Shown: positions 1 to 5,783, numbered from the stretch's first letter. The stretch: DNA of 5,783 nt from CAZSNT01 sp964607765 (GCA_964607765.1 CAZSNT010000303.1:1-5783), one strand, 5' to 3'. Notes: generated by a model not told the origin, from the letters alone. Translations and numbers: made by a program.

Positions 1-86
1 CGTAGCCCGGCTCTCCTGAGCCGGGACTCTTGTCATGCGGCGTATATCGCTGTACGACAGGATCGCCCGGCTCAGGCCGGGCTACG
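1..86. repeat. REPIN-like element: two inverted GC hairpins
   Basis: The first arm, starting at base 1, reads CGTAGCCCGG and folds as a hairpin with CCCGGCTC (6-13) pairing with GAGCCGGG (18-25) around a TCCT loop. The second arm folds GCCCGG (65-70) with CCGGGC (77-82). The outermost ten bases, 1-10, are the exact reverse complement of 77-86. Read on the opposite strand, the second arm matches the first except for a four-base loop deletion. Between the arms, TCTTGTC (28-34) can pair with GACAGGA (56-62) with one G-U pair, so the whole element can fold as one long structure. Two inverted REP-type hairpins around a short spacer is the architecture of REPINs/BIMEs, which are mobilised in trans by RAYT transposases in other bacteria. 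No such transposase is present here. The element may extend beyond the window edge. Confidence 0.7.
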
Positions 87-138
87 GGGGACGCGCGGAT
101 GCCCCACGTAACCGGCTACGAAGCAGAGCCTGATTCTC

Positions 139-167
139 TTGAAACAGCAACGCGTGGAGAGTAGCTT
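139..167 (+). promoter_or_regulatory. Possible sigma70-type promoter for the glycosidase gene
   Basis: TTGAAA at 139-144 matches the -35 consensus at five of six positions. It lies 17 bases before TAGCTT at 162-167, which matches the -10 consensus at only three of six. The position, about 36 bases before the GTG start, is sensible. The -10 box is weak and the sigma-factor preference of this organism is unknown, so this is a candidate only. Confidence 0.25.
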
Positions 168-188
168 GAGCGCCGAGAGGACTGTACT

Positions 189-195
189 GGAAGGA
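189..195 (+). promoter_or_regulatory. Shine-Dalgarno site deciding the GTG start at 203
   Basis: GGAAGGA at 189-195 is a strong purine-rich ribosome binding site with seven bases before the GTG at 203. It is what supports the non-ATG start, and the signal peptide that begins directly at this codon agrees with it. Confidence 0.75.
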
Positions 196-202
196 AAGAA
201 AC

Positions 203-2008
203 GTGACACGCACCCCGCAATGGCTTGTCTGGTCCTGCCTACTCATCGTGGTCTCCCGGGCTCTGCCACTGTCCGGAGCGAATACGCCGAGCCGCGTTCA
301 GATCGAGAGCGCCGACGGCGGGTACCGCCTGCTACGCAATGGCGCTCCCTACTTCGTCAAAGGCGCTGGCGGCTCCACGCAGTTGAAGCAGCTTGTAACA
401 GCCGGCGGCAACTCGATTCGGACATGGACGACGGACGGGCAGCAGGATCTGCTGGACAGGGCGCACGGGCTCGGTCTGACCGTGACGCTCGGATTCTGGC
501 TCGGGCACGAGCGGCACGGGTTCAGGTACGACGATGCCAAGGCCGTCTGGCAGCAGCGCGAGAAGGCACGCGAGGCCGTGCTGGCCTACAAGGACCACCC
601 AGCCCTGCTGGCCTGGTGCGTGGGGAACGAAATGGAGGGGGCAGGCGAAAACCCGGCGATCTGGTATGCCGTGAACGATGTGGCGCGCATGATGAAGGAG
701 TTGGACCCGAATCACCCAACCATGGTCGTGATCGCGGAGCTTGGCAGGTCGAAAGTCAGGAACATCCACCGTTTCTGCCCGGACATCGACATTGTCGGGA
801 TCAACTCCTACGGCGGGCTGCAATCCCTGGCCAAACGCTATGCGGAGCAGGGCGGCACGAAACCGTTCATGGCCACCGAATTCGGTCCGGTCGGGCAGTG
901 GGAGACGGGCAAGGCCGAGTGGGGCGCACCGCACGAAATGACGAGCACGGAAAAGGCGGCCTTTGCGCTGGAAGGCTATCGGAAATCGATCCTCAACCAG
1001 CCGCTCTGCCTCGGCAGTTACGTATTCGTCTGGGGCCACAAGCAAGAAGCCACCGCGACGTGGTTCGGCATGTTCCTGCCCGATGGCTCGCGCCTGGCCA
1101 TGGTCGAAGCAATGACCGACGTCTGGGGCGGCACGCTGCCGGCCGGCCGGTGCCCCGTCCTCGACAGAGTGAGTCTGGACCGTATGAAAGGGCTGAAGCC
1201 CGGTGACACGATCAAGGCCGACGTCGTGACCAGTGACCCTGACGGCGACCCGATCGAGGTCGAGTGGGTGTTGCGCAGGGAGTCGGGCATGTACAACACG
1301 GGCGGCGACGCACAGGCGGCCATGCCTGATTTCCCTGACGCCGTGAAGCCGACCGGAGACAGGACTGCCCAGGTCACGATCCCCGAGAGTGGCGGCGCAT
1401 ACCGTGTGTTCGCCTACATCCGCGACGGCAAAGGCAATGCCGCGGTCGCCAATGTCCCGATCCACGTGGAAGGCGAAGTTCTGGCGCCCAAACTGAAAGC
1501 CGTGGACGTGCCGTTCTATGTCTATCGCGAAGCGCACAACCCGGCGCCCTACGCACCGTCCGGTTACATGGGCAACACCGGCGCCATCACAATGGAGATG
1601 GCGTGCAAGGAACAGCCGTTCGCCGGTGAATACTGTCTGAAAGTGACCTATGGGGCCGCAGACCAATGGGGCGGCGTTGTCTGGCAATCGCCGCCTGACG
1701 ACTGGGGTGAGCGGCCCGGAGGGTTCGACTTGACCCGGGCCTCACACCTCGAATTCTGGGCCAAAGGCGAGACGGGCGCCGAAGTGGTGACGTTTGGATT
1801 CGGGCTCCTCGATGCCAAGGCGAAGTATCCGGATTCCGCCAAGTCCGAGCTCAAGAATGTGCAACTCGGCACGGACTGGAAGCGGTTCCGTATTCCTCTC
1901 GCCGGCAAAGACCTGAGTCGTATCAAGACCGGTTTCTACTGGACTCTGGCAGCCAACGGCCGCCCGGTCACATTCTGCCTCGACGACGTCCGGTTCGCCG
2001 CCGATTGA
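203..2008 (+). CDS. Secreted glycoside hydrolase-like protein with TIM barrel, Ig-like and CBM-like modules
   Basis: A 601-residue exported protein starting at GTG, supported by the strong ribosome binding site. Residues 1-26 form a signal peptide (hydrophobic stretch about 8-17, probable cleavage after SGA). Residues about 30-310 read as a TIM-barrel glycosidase of the GH2-catalytic/GH5 (clan GH-A) type: strand motifs NSIRTW (70-75) and LTVTLGFWLG (92-101), then WCVGNEMEG (138-146) with probable acid/base Glu143, then FMATEFGP (222-229) with probable nucleophile Glu226, and YVFVWG (273-278) near the last strand. The N-terminal jelly-roll domains of full GH2 enzymes are absent. Residues about 320-425 look like an Ig/cadherin-like domain (DPDGDPIEVEW at 345-355). 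Residues about 434-600 look like a galactose-binding/CBM-type beta-sandwich (LEFWAKG at 516-522, WKRFRIPLAG at 559-568, FCLDDVRF at 591-598). It probably acts on an external polysaccharide or glycan; the substrate cannot be read from sequence. Coding and the glycosidase fold are secure; exact GH family and activity are not. Confidence 0.88.
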   Translation: MTRTPQWLVWSCLLIVVSRALPLSGANTPSRVQIESADGGYRLLRNGAPYFVKGAGGSTQLKQLVTAGGNSIRTWTTDGQQDLLDRAHGLGLTVTLGFWLGHERHGFRYDDAKAVWQQREKAREAVLAYKDHPALLAWCVGNEMEGAGENPAIWYAVNDVARMMKELDPNHPTMVVIAELGRSKVRNIHRFCPDIDIVGINSYGGLQSLAKRYAEQGGTKPFMATEFGPVGQWETGKAEWGAPHEMTSTEKAAFALEGYRKSILNQPLCLGSYVFVWGHKQEATATWFGMFLPDGSRLAMVEAMTDVWGGTLPAGRCPVLDRVSLDRMKGLKPGDTIKADVVTSDPDGDPIEVEWVLRRESGMYNTGGDAQAAMPDFPDAVKPTGDRTAQVTIPESGGAYRVFAYIRDGKGNAAVANVPIHVEGEVLAPKLKAVDVPFYVYREAHNPAPYAPSGYMGNTGAITMEMACKEQPFAGEYCLKVTYGAADQWGGVVWQSPPDDWGERPGGFDLTRASHLEFWAKGETGAEVVTFGFGLLDAKAKYPDSAKSELKNVQLGTDWKRFRIPLAGKDLSRIKTGFYWTLAANGRPVTFCLDDVRFAAD

Positions 2009-2014
2009 GCGGCG
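1996..2014 (+). other. GC hairpin spanning the end of the glycosidase gene
   Basis: CGCCGC (1996-2001) can pair with GCGGCG (2009-2014) around a seven-base loop that contains the stop codon. No T-run follows, so it does not qualify as a classical intrinsic terminator. It could slow 3' exonucleases or simply be a by-product of GC-rich coding sequence. Confidence 0.3.
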
Positions 2015-2045
2015 TCTGCCGGCGCATGTTTGCTTCGAAGCCCGG

Positions 2046-2074
2046 TTGTAGTTACGCAGACCTCGGGCTATCCT
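2046..2074 (+). promoter_or_regulatory. Possible promoter for the DUF1573/thioredoxin-CcdA pair
   Basis: TTGTAG (2046-2051) and TATCCT (2069-2074) are separated by 17 bases and resemble -35 and -10 boxes (three and four of six consensus matches). They sit in the 151-base gap between genes 1 and 2, about 85 bases before the chosen start at 2160. AGCCCG (2039-2044) and CGGGCT (2064-2069) form a six-base inverted repeat overlapping this candidate. Both elements are weak; apart from them I see nothing else in the gap. Confidence 0.22.
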
Positions 2075-2159
2075 AACGCTCTGATATTCAGAAGGCGCCA
2101 CCGCCCTGCTGCGATGCATGGTGGTGGTTGCCCACGCCGCTGCAAGCACGGATATTCGC

Positions 2160-3200
2160 ATGAAATACGCGCCGCCATTCCGCACGCCGACCGTGCGCCG
2201 GGAACGCCCGGCGAACGCCTTGCGCGCGAGCTTCCTGCCCGTGGCCTGCATGGCACTCGGGCTGCTGTGCACAGCCGTTGCCCAGAATGCAACCCCCGAA
2301 CCTGCGCCGCGACTGGTCTGCGACGCGCCGGAGCACAACTTCGGCGAAGTTGACGAGAGAGCCGTGATCCGACACACCTTCGTGCTGCGAAATGCCGGGA
2401 CGGCGCGGCTTGAGATCAAGCACGTCAAGCCGGCGTGCGGCTGCACTGTGGCGAAGTTGAGCAGCGACACGCTCGATCCCGGGCAAACTGCCACGCTGAA
2501 GTCCAAGCTGACGCTGGCCGGACGCCGGGGCGTGCAGCAGAAGAGCATTCGGATCGAGTCCAACGACCCGGTCAACCCAAACGTAACTCTCTACCTGAAA
2601 GGCACGGTCTTCCGCGAAGTCGACCTCGATCCGCCGTTCATCCACTTTGGCGACGTTCTCCCCGACAAAGCCAAGTGCCAGGAGATCAAGCTCGTCGCGC
2701 GCGACGCCACCGTCGCGATCACCGGCGCGTCCTGCGAATCACCCAAGGTCAACGTCGAGATGCTGCGCGACACCGATGGTGTCTGCAGACGCCTTGCGGT
2801 CTCCACCGTTCCTCCCGTGGAGCCTGGCGTGCTGTCGGTTGGCGTCACGGTGCAGACCAACCATCGCGACATGCCTGAGGTACACCTGCGCGTGTCCGGG
2901 ACCACTCTCGGTGAGGTCACACTGATCCCAAAATACCTGGTGCTGCGCAAAGCCACCCAGGCTGCCATCCGACGTGTCATCTACCTGCGGGCGGGCACGG
3001 CGTCCGAGTACAGAGTGCTGCAAGTCCAGACGCCCTTTCCTAAAGACAAAGTCGTGGTGCGCAAACAGAGCAAGACGCTCTATCGCATCGAGTTGAACGA
3101 CTTGGTGGCGGAGCCGGAGCTGGACGGCCAGGTGATCCGTATTCTCACCGACCTGGAACGGGCGAAAGTGCTCGAAGTGCCCATCAGGGTCCTGCCGTGA
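2160..3200 (+). CDS. Exported DUF1573 domain protein
   Basis: A 346-residue secreted or periplasmic protein. I chose ATG at 2160 over the in-frame ATG at 2118: GGA at 2150-2152 sits seven bases upstream, and the start gives a normal export signal, with a basic N-region (R8-R22), a hydrophobic core about 23-41 and an AVA cleavage site before Q42. There is no good lipobox. Residues about 52-150 are a clear DUF1573 domain: HNFGEV (59-64), FVLRNAG (74-80), then the hallmark CGC (93-95) and IRIESNDP (130-137). Residues about 151-250 look like a second, diverged Ig-like copy (FIHFGDV at 160-166) and about 251-346 like a third, so the protein is probably a chain of Ig-like (ASH/MSP-related) beta domains. 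The molecular function of DUF1573 is not established; it is widespread in Bacteroidota and PVC bacteria. The paired cysteines and the overlap with a thiol-redox membrane protein suggest a redox or metal-linked envelope role, which is inference. The second domain adds unpaired-looking cysteines C173, C192 and C209. Confidence 0.88.
   Translation: MKYAPPFRTPTVRRERPANALRASFLPVACMALGLLCTAVAQNATPEPAPRLVCDAPEHNFGEVDERAVIRHTFVLRNAGTARLEIKHVKPACGCTVAKLSSDTLDPGQTATLKSKLTLAGRRGVQQKSIRIESNDPVNPNVTLYLKGTVFREVDLDPPFIHFGDVLPDKAKCQEIKLVARDATVAITGASCESPKVNVEMLRDTDGVCRRLAVSTVPPVEPGVLSVGVTVQTNHRDMPEVHLRVSGTTLGEVTLIPKYLVLRKATQAAIRRVIYLRAGTASEYRVLQVQTPFPKDKVVVRKQSKTLYRIELNDLVAEPELDGQVIRILTDLERAKVLEVPIRVLP
3186..3200 (+). 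promoter_or_regulatory. Overlapping stop/start with internal ribosome binding site
   Basis: AGGG at 3186-3189 lies seven bases before the GTG at 3197. That start codon overlaps the TGA (3198-3200) of the DUF1573 gene as GTGA. This is a typical translational-coupling junction and fixes the start of the downstream gene. It implies the two proteins are made from one transcript in related amounts. Confidence 0.7.
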
Positions 3201-4471
3201 GCCGGGCCAGTGTCAGCCGCCGGCCCGCTGCCGCGCATCTCCTGGCTCTCTGCCTGGCTCTCGTTGCTGCCGTCGGCGCCGCTGCCGCCCCCTCACTCGC
3301 TGCACCCGCACCGGCCACGCCCACGACCGTGGCCGATGCTGCGGCGGCTGTGCTTGTGGAGTACTTCCACGAACAGGGCTGTCCCATCTGCGAGCGGATC
3401 GACCGTGAGGTACTGCCGACGCTCCAGCACTCATTCGGCGGGCTCTTCAGCCTGAGACAGCTCGACACGGCCGAGCGGGAGAACTATCTGGCCTTGGTCC
3501 GCCATCAGGAACGGCTGGGCAATGATGTCAACGCTTCGGCTATCATCGTTGTGGACGAAGCCTACATATTCGCGGGCTGGGAGGCCATCAGCACCCAGTT
3601 CCCCGTCAAACTCGAGGAACTCGTCCTGCTCCGACTCGAGGCCGGGATGGGGCAAGACGCGCCTGCCGTGACGGAAAACGCCGCCACGGATACGACGCCG
3701 GGGACGGAGCCGGAGACGCCCGAGGCCAGTGACGAGGAACTACTCGCCTCGCGCCTGCGCAACTTCACGTGGCTCGGTGTAGCCGTGGCCGGACTCATCG
3801 ACGGCGTCAATCCCTGCGCCATCTCGACGCTGGTATTCTTCCTCAGCATGCTGGCCGTCTGCAAGATCGCCGGAACGCGCATGATCGGGGTCGGGATCGC
3901 TTTCTGCGCAGCGTCGTTCCTGACGTACACGGCCATCGGCTTCGGATTGCTGCGGGCCCTTCACTTGTTGAGCGGGTTCGGACTCGTCAGGGACGCGATC
4001 GAGTGGGGCATGATCGCTGTGCTCGCGGTGCTCGCCGTGCTGTCGTTCCGCGACGCACTGCGCTACAAACGGTCGGGCAAGTCGGGCGATGTCACACTGC
4101 AGCTGCCACACAGCATCAAGCTGCAGATACACCGCGTGATCCGGGAAGGTATGGGTGGACACCGGCTGTTTGTCGGCAGCTTCGTCACAGGCTGCCTGGT
4201 CACGGCGCTGGAGAGTGTGTGTACCGGCCAGGTCTACGTGCCCACTCTCGTGATCATCGTCAAACAGGGCGACTCGAAAGTGCTGGCGCTCGGCTACCTG
4301 CTCACCTACAACGCGCTGTTCATCTGCCCGCTCGTGGCCGCGTTCGTCGTCACCTATCGCGGACTGACCACAAAGCGGCTGCTGCAGTGGAGCCAGGGCC
4401 ACGTCGTCTCAGCCAAATTCGCACTCGCTGCGCTCTTCGCAGCCATGGCGGTTCTGTTGCTGGTCCTCTGA
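3197..4471 (+). CDS. Thioredoxin-like domain fused to CcdA/DsbD-type transmembrane domain
   Basis: A 424-residue membrane protein probably moving electrons from the cytoplasm to the periplasm. Residues 1-36 form a signal sequence or N-terminal anchor (hydrophobic 15-31). Residues about 45-150 are a small thioredoxin-fold domain with active-site GCPIC (61-65), predicted periplasmic. A low-complexity acidic, Thr/Pro-rich linker (about 153-182) leads to a membrane part with about six helices: roughly 192-221, 229-252, 268-284, 324-355, 363-387 and 404-424. Helix 1 holds DGVNPCA (202-208) and helix 4 holds SVCTGQVY (340-347). Cys207 and Cys342 match the membrane cysteine pair of CcdA/DsbD, which accepts electrons from cytoplasmic thioredoxin. 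The fusion of donor domain and membrane shuttle resembles a shortened, rearranged DsbD lacking the N-terminal DsbD-alpha domain. The usual cis-proline of thioredoxins is not evident: the expected place reads NASAIIVVD (112-120). The gene overlaps the DUF1573 gene by four bases, making that protein a plausible redox partner. Family assignment is good; physiological substrate is unknown. Confidence 0.87.
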   Translation: MSRASVSRRPAAAHLLALCLALVAAVGAAAAPSLAAPAPATPTTVADAAAAVLVEYFHEQGCPICERIDREVLPTLQHSFGGLFSLRQLDTAERENYLALVRHQERLGNDVNASAIIVVDEAYIFAGWEAISTQFPVKLEELVLLRLEAGMGQDAPAVTENAATDTTPGTEPETPEASDEELLASRLRNFTWLGVAVAGLIDGVNPCAISTLVFFLSMLAVCKIAGTRMIGVGIAFCAASFLTYTAIGFGLLRALHLLSGFGLVRDAIEWGMIAVLAVLAVLSFRDALRYKRSGKSGDVTLQLPHSIKLQIHRVIREGMGGHRLFVGSFVTGCLVTALESVCTGQVYVPTLVIIVKQGDSKVLALGYLLTYNALFICPLVAAFVVTYRGLTTKRLLQWSQGHVVSAKFALAALFAAMAVLLLVL

Positions 4472-4634
4472 TCCAGAACAGAAGTAGGTGAACGAGGGCC
4501 TGATGCCTGCATGTCCATGGTCATCTGTCATTTCAGCAATCGGACCTCTGCGATGAGGGGCGCGACGATCACCTCAGATGTTCGCCGTTCCTGCCTGCCA
4601 TTGGCCCATCGAGCCATCGGGCAAGGCGGGAATC
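4472..4634. other. Short spacer between convergent genes
   Basis: The + strand operon and the - strand toroid gene end 163 bases apart, tail to tail. I looked for intrinsic terminators and found none with a T-run. The best structure, read on the - strand, pairs TTG+CCC with GGG+CAA through a one-base bulge (about 4600-4623), without a following T-tract. No credible small gene is visible. Termination may be factor-dependent. Confidence 0.4.
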
Positions 4635-5612
4635 TCATGCCAACAATCCAAATCTCTGCTTCACCCGAAGCCATTGATATGTCAGGAACGGCGATGGTTT
4701 TCCGACGCGTTCGAAGGCAAGTGGATGGAGCAGGAGATTTCGGGCATTCTCCGAGAGCTTGATCTTCCCGCTCTCCGCCAATTCGTCCACAGCCTCGATG
4801 GCCTCTCGAACCCATTGCATACCCCCCAGCGTTGGATCGGCATCAGCGATACCTTCGAGCACGTCAATGATATGGACGCGGTAGTCTCCCCAAAGGTAGA
4901 ACTTCCTCACGCTGCGGAACAAGGGCTTCTCCGAGTTGCTCTTCTTGAATACACGGTGGATCTTCAAGTAGGCAAGCGCAGCCTGCAAGCGCTCTTCTAT
5001 CTGGGCGGAACGACGCTCTTTCGGGACCGCCGCAAGCGCCAACAAACTGGCCGCAACCCCATGGTAGCAGGATACGGACTCCCAACATCTGTAGTTGACC
5101 ACGGCCCTGAATGGCCACTTCCGATTCCCTCCAGCGCGGGTACGCTTGTGGTCGAAACGCTGGTGATCCACGATCCACTTCAAAGACGCTTCAACCTCTG
5201 GAATGTCGAGACCGCCCATGCGAATGCAGGATCGGATGAGCAGTCCCAGGTAGCAAGGGAGTATTCCGGATCCTCCTCTATTGTGGGAAAACGCGCCCTT
5301 TCCTGCGTGGTGTCCACAGAGATAGGCGAGAGCATCGGCGACCGGCGCATCGCTCACGTCCATGCCGCACCGATCTGCCAGACAGAGCGCGACAAATGTC
5401 GGCGCAGCTGTTGGTTTCCCGTCTAGTGAAGGGAAGCTGCCGTCCCCCCGTTGGAGGGCCAAGACTCGCGTCCACGGTTCCCAGTTGAGCATCTGCCGTC
5501 GGAGCGACTTCATGGTGCCTACGGACGACGAACGCCTCAAATGAAGAGCGGTCAGGTACCGCACCGCGGGATTCCCCGACGAAGACAGCCAGTCCAATAA
5601 AGCCGCATCCAT
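4635..5612 (-). CDS. Alpha/alpha-toroid (prenyltransferase/squalene-cyclase-like) protein; family often misnamed NifH
   Basis: A 325-residue protein without signal peptide or membrane segments, so probably cytoplasmic. I chose the ATG at 5612 because AAAGG lies seven bases upstream of it; the in-frame ATG at 5627, five codons earlier, lacks a ribosome binding site. The sequence is alpha-helical repeats typical of the terpenoid cyclase/prenyltransferase toroid: NPAVRYLT (14-21), LALQRGDGSF (51-60, resembling a QW-type repeat), ILPCYLGLLIRS (117-128), SLKWIVDHQRFD (143-154), RCWESVSCYHGVAASLLAL (175-193) followed by VPKERRS (196-202), DVLEGIADAD (250-259), and GKPSPFLTYQWLRVKQRF (304-321). This matches my recollection of a widespread family labelled 'nitrogen fixation protein NifH' or 'prenyltransferase', which has no P-loop or iron-sulfur nitrogenase signature and no nif context. 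The DxDD motif of squalene-hopene cyclases is not visible, so cyclase activity is unlikely to be classical. Its role is unknown. It stands alone, convergent with the upstream operon. Confidence 0.85.
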   Translation of the reverse strand: MDAALLDWLSSSGNPAVRYLTALHLRRSSSVGTMKSLRRQMLNWEPWTRVLALQRGDGSFPSLDGKPTAAPTFVALCLADRCGMDVSDAPVADALAYLCGHHAGKGAFSHNRGGSGILPCYLGLLIRSCIRMGGLDIPEVEASLKWIVDHQRFDHKRTRAGGNRKWPFRAVVNYRCWESVSCYHGVAASLLALAAVPKERRSAQIEERLQAALAYLKIHRVFKKSNSEKPLFRSVRKFYLWGDYRVHIIDVLEGIADADPTLGGMQWVREAIEAVDELAESGKIKLSENARNLLLHPLAFERVGKPSPFLTYQWLRVKQRFGLLA

Positions 5613-5624
5613 TCGGTGACCTTT
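5613..5624 (-). promoter_or_regulatory. Ribosome binding site for the toroid gene
   Basis: Read on the - strand, AAAGG precedes the ATG at 5612 by seven bases (TCACCGA). It is the reason for preferring this start to the one five codons upstream. Confidence 0.55.
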
Positions 5625-5661
5625 CATAGGCTAACGCCGGCGATGAACGGCCGCGGGTCAC

Positions 5662-5675
5662 GGAGGTCCGCCTCC
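5662..5675. repeat. GC hairpin GGAGG-TCCG-CCTCC upstream of the toroid gene
   Basis: GGAGG (5662-5666) pairs with CCTCC (5671-5675) around a TCCG loop. It lies about 50 bases upstream of the - strand start codon, in non-coding DNA. It may be part of a dispersed repeat or of the 5' untranslated leader of the toroid gene; if in the leader, the CCTCC read on the - strand (GGAGG) would be a decoy ribosome-binding-like sequence locked in a stem. Function is unproven. Confidence 0.4.
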
Positions 5676-5729
5676 ATCGGCCTCGTCCACCGAATAGTCT
5701 CTCTGCCAAAACTTTACCGCAGCAGCCAC

Positions 5730-5783
5730 CCACCCCAACGGGGTGGAACATGCCAGCCCGGGGAGAGCGCCGAAGGCACGGCC
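5730..5783. repeat. Hairpin plus GC-rich tract, probable dispersed repeat, cut by window end
   Basis: CCACCCC (5730-5736) pairs perfectly with GGGGTGG (5740-5746) around a three-base loop. It is followed by a GC-rich stretch containing CCAGCCCGGGG (about 5753-5763) and GCGCCGAAGGC. The style, an ACCCCAACGGGGT hairpin followed by a CCAGCCC-type second stem, resembles intergenic repeats I recall from planctomycete and verrucomicrobial-type genomes. Whether a second stem closes cannot be seen because the window ends. No open reading frame in this stretch looks real. Confidence 0.5.

Noticed and set aside
332..1687. A 451-codon open frame on the - strand opposite the glycosidase gene, and a 355-codon open frame (139-1206) in another + frame
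   Set aside because: Long stop-free frames are expected opposite GC-rich genes. The translations are rich in Arg/His/Gly with no recognisable domain, whereas the 203-2008 frame has a signal peptide, domains and a ribosome binding site.
2118..2120. Upstream ATG as start of the DUF1573 protein
   Set aside because: No ribosome binding site and it would put 14 extra residues in front of a normal export signal; ATG at 2160 has GGA at the right spacing.
1742..2575. A 277-codon - strand open frame spanning the gap between genes 1 and 2
   Set aside because: It crosses the clear 3' end of the glycosidase gene and the DUF1573 domain on the other strand, has no recognisable motifs, and looks like an antisense shadow.
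4511..4524. Near-palindrome ATGTCCATGGTCAT in the convergent spacer, as an operator or terminator
   Set aside because: It is short, AT/GC mixed, without a T-run, and lies between two gene ends where an operator makes little sense; likely chance.
4578..5426. A 282-codon + strand open frame opposite the toroid gene
   Set aside because: The - strand translation contains family motifs and a ribosome binding site; the + strand product has no recognisable domain.
4635..5612. Nitrogenase iron protein NifH
   Set aside because: No P-loop GxGGxGKS, no iron-sulfur cysteines in NifH context and no nif neighbours; the helical repeat pattern fits a toroid fold.

Overview
This 5.8 kb GC-rich window carries four convincing protein-coding genes: three on the + strand (203-2008, 2160-3200, 3197-4471) and one on the - strand (4635-5612) facing them. 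The ends of the window hold hairpin-rich non-coding DNA that looks like dispersed repeats. I see no rRNA, tRNA, CRISPR array or transposase.

Layout. Bases 1-86 form a REPIN-like element: two GC hairpins in inverted orientation with matching outer ends. Gene 1 (GTG start, strong Shine-Dalgarno) encodes a secreted TIM-barrel glycosidase-like protein with an Ig-like module and a C-terminal beta-sandwich, CBM-like module. After about 150 bp comes a two-gene unit. Gene 2 is an exported DUF1573 protein with the typical CGC motif. Gene 3 is an exported thioredoxin-like domain (CPIC) fused to a six-helix CcdA/DsbD-type membrane domain. Genes 2 and 3 overlap by four bases (GTGA), so they are probably translationally coupled. 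Gene 4 encodes a cytoplasmic alpha/alpha-toroid protein resembling prenyltransferase/squalene-cyclase folds. It belongs to a family often mislabelled 'nitrogen fixation protein NifH' in databases. Upstream of it, 5640-5783 contains two more GC hairpins and no gene.

Organism. High GC, REP-like GTAGCCCGG hairpins, DUF1573 next to a fused thioredoxin-CcdA protein, a modular secreted glycosidase and the toroid protein together suggest an uncultured bacterium of the PVC group (planctomycete, Lentisphaerota, Kiritimatiellota) or a relative such as Hydrogenedentota. This is an impression from gene content and repeat style, not a computed assignment.

How the genes may work together. Genes 2 and 3 look like an envelope thiol-redox module: gene 3 could carry reducing equivalents across the membrane to its own periplasmic CPIC domain, and the cysteine-containing DUF1573 protein is a plausible client or partner. 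Gene 1 shares the direction and is exported too, but its link to that module is only proximity. Gene 4 has no evident functional link. The most interesting signals are the coupled DUF1573/thioredoxin-CcdA pair and the repeat elements at both ends. I did not find evidence for a clearly novel multi-gene system.
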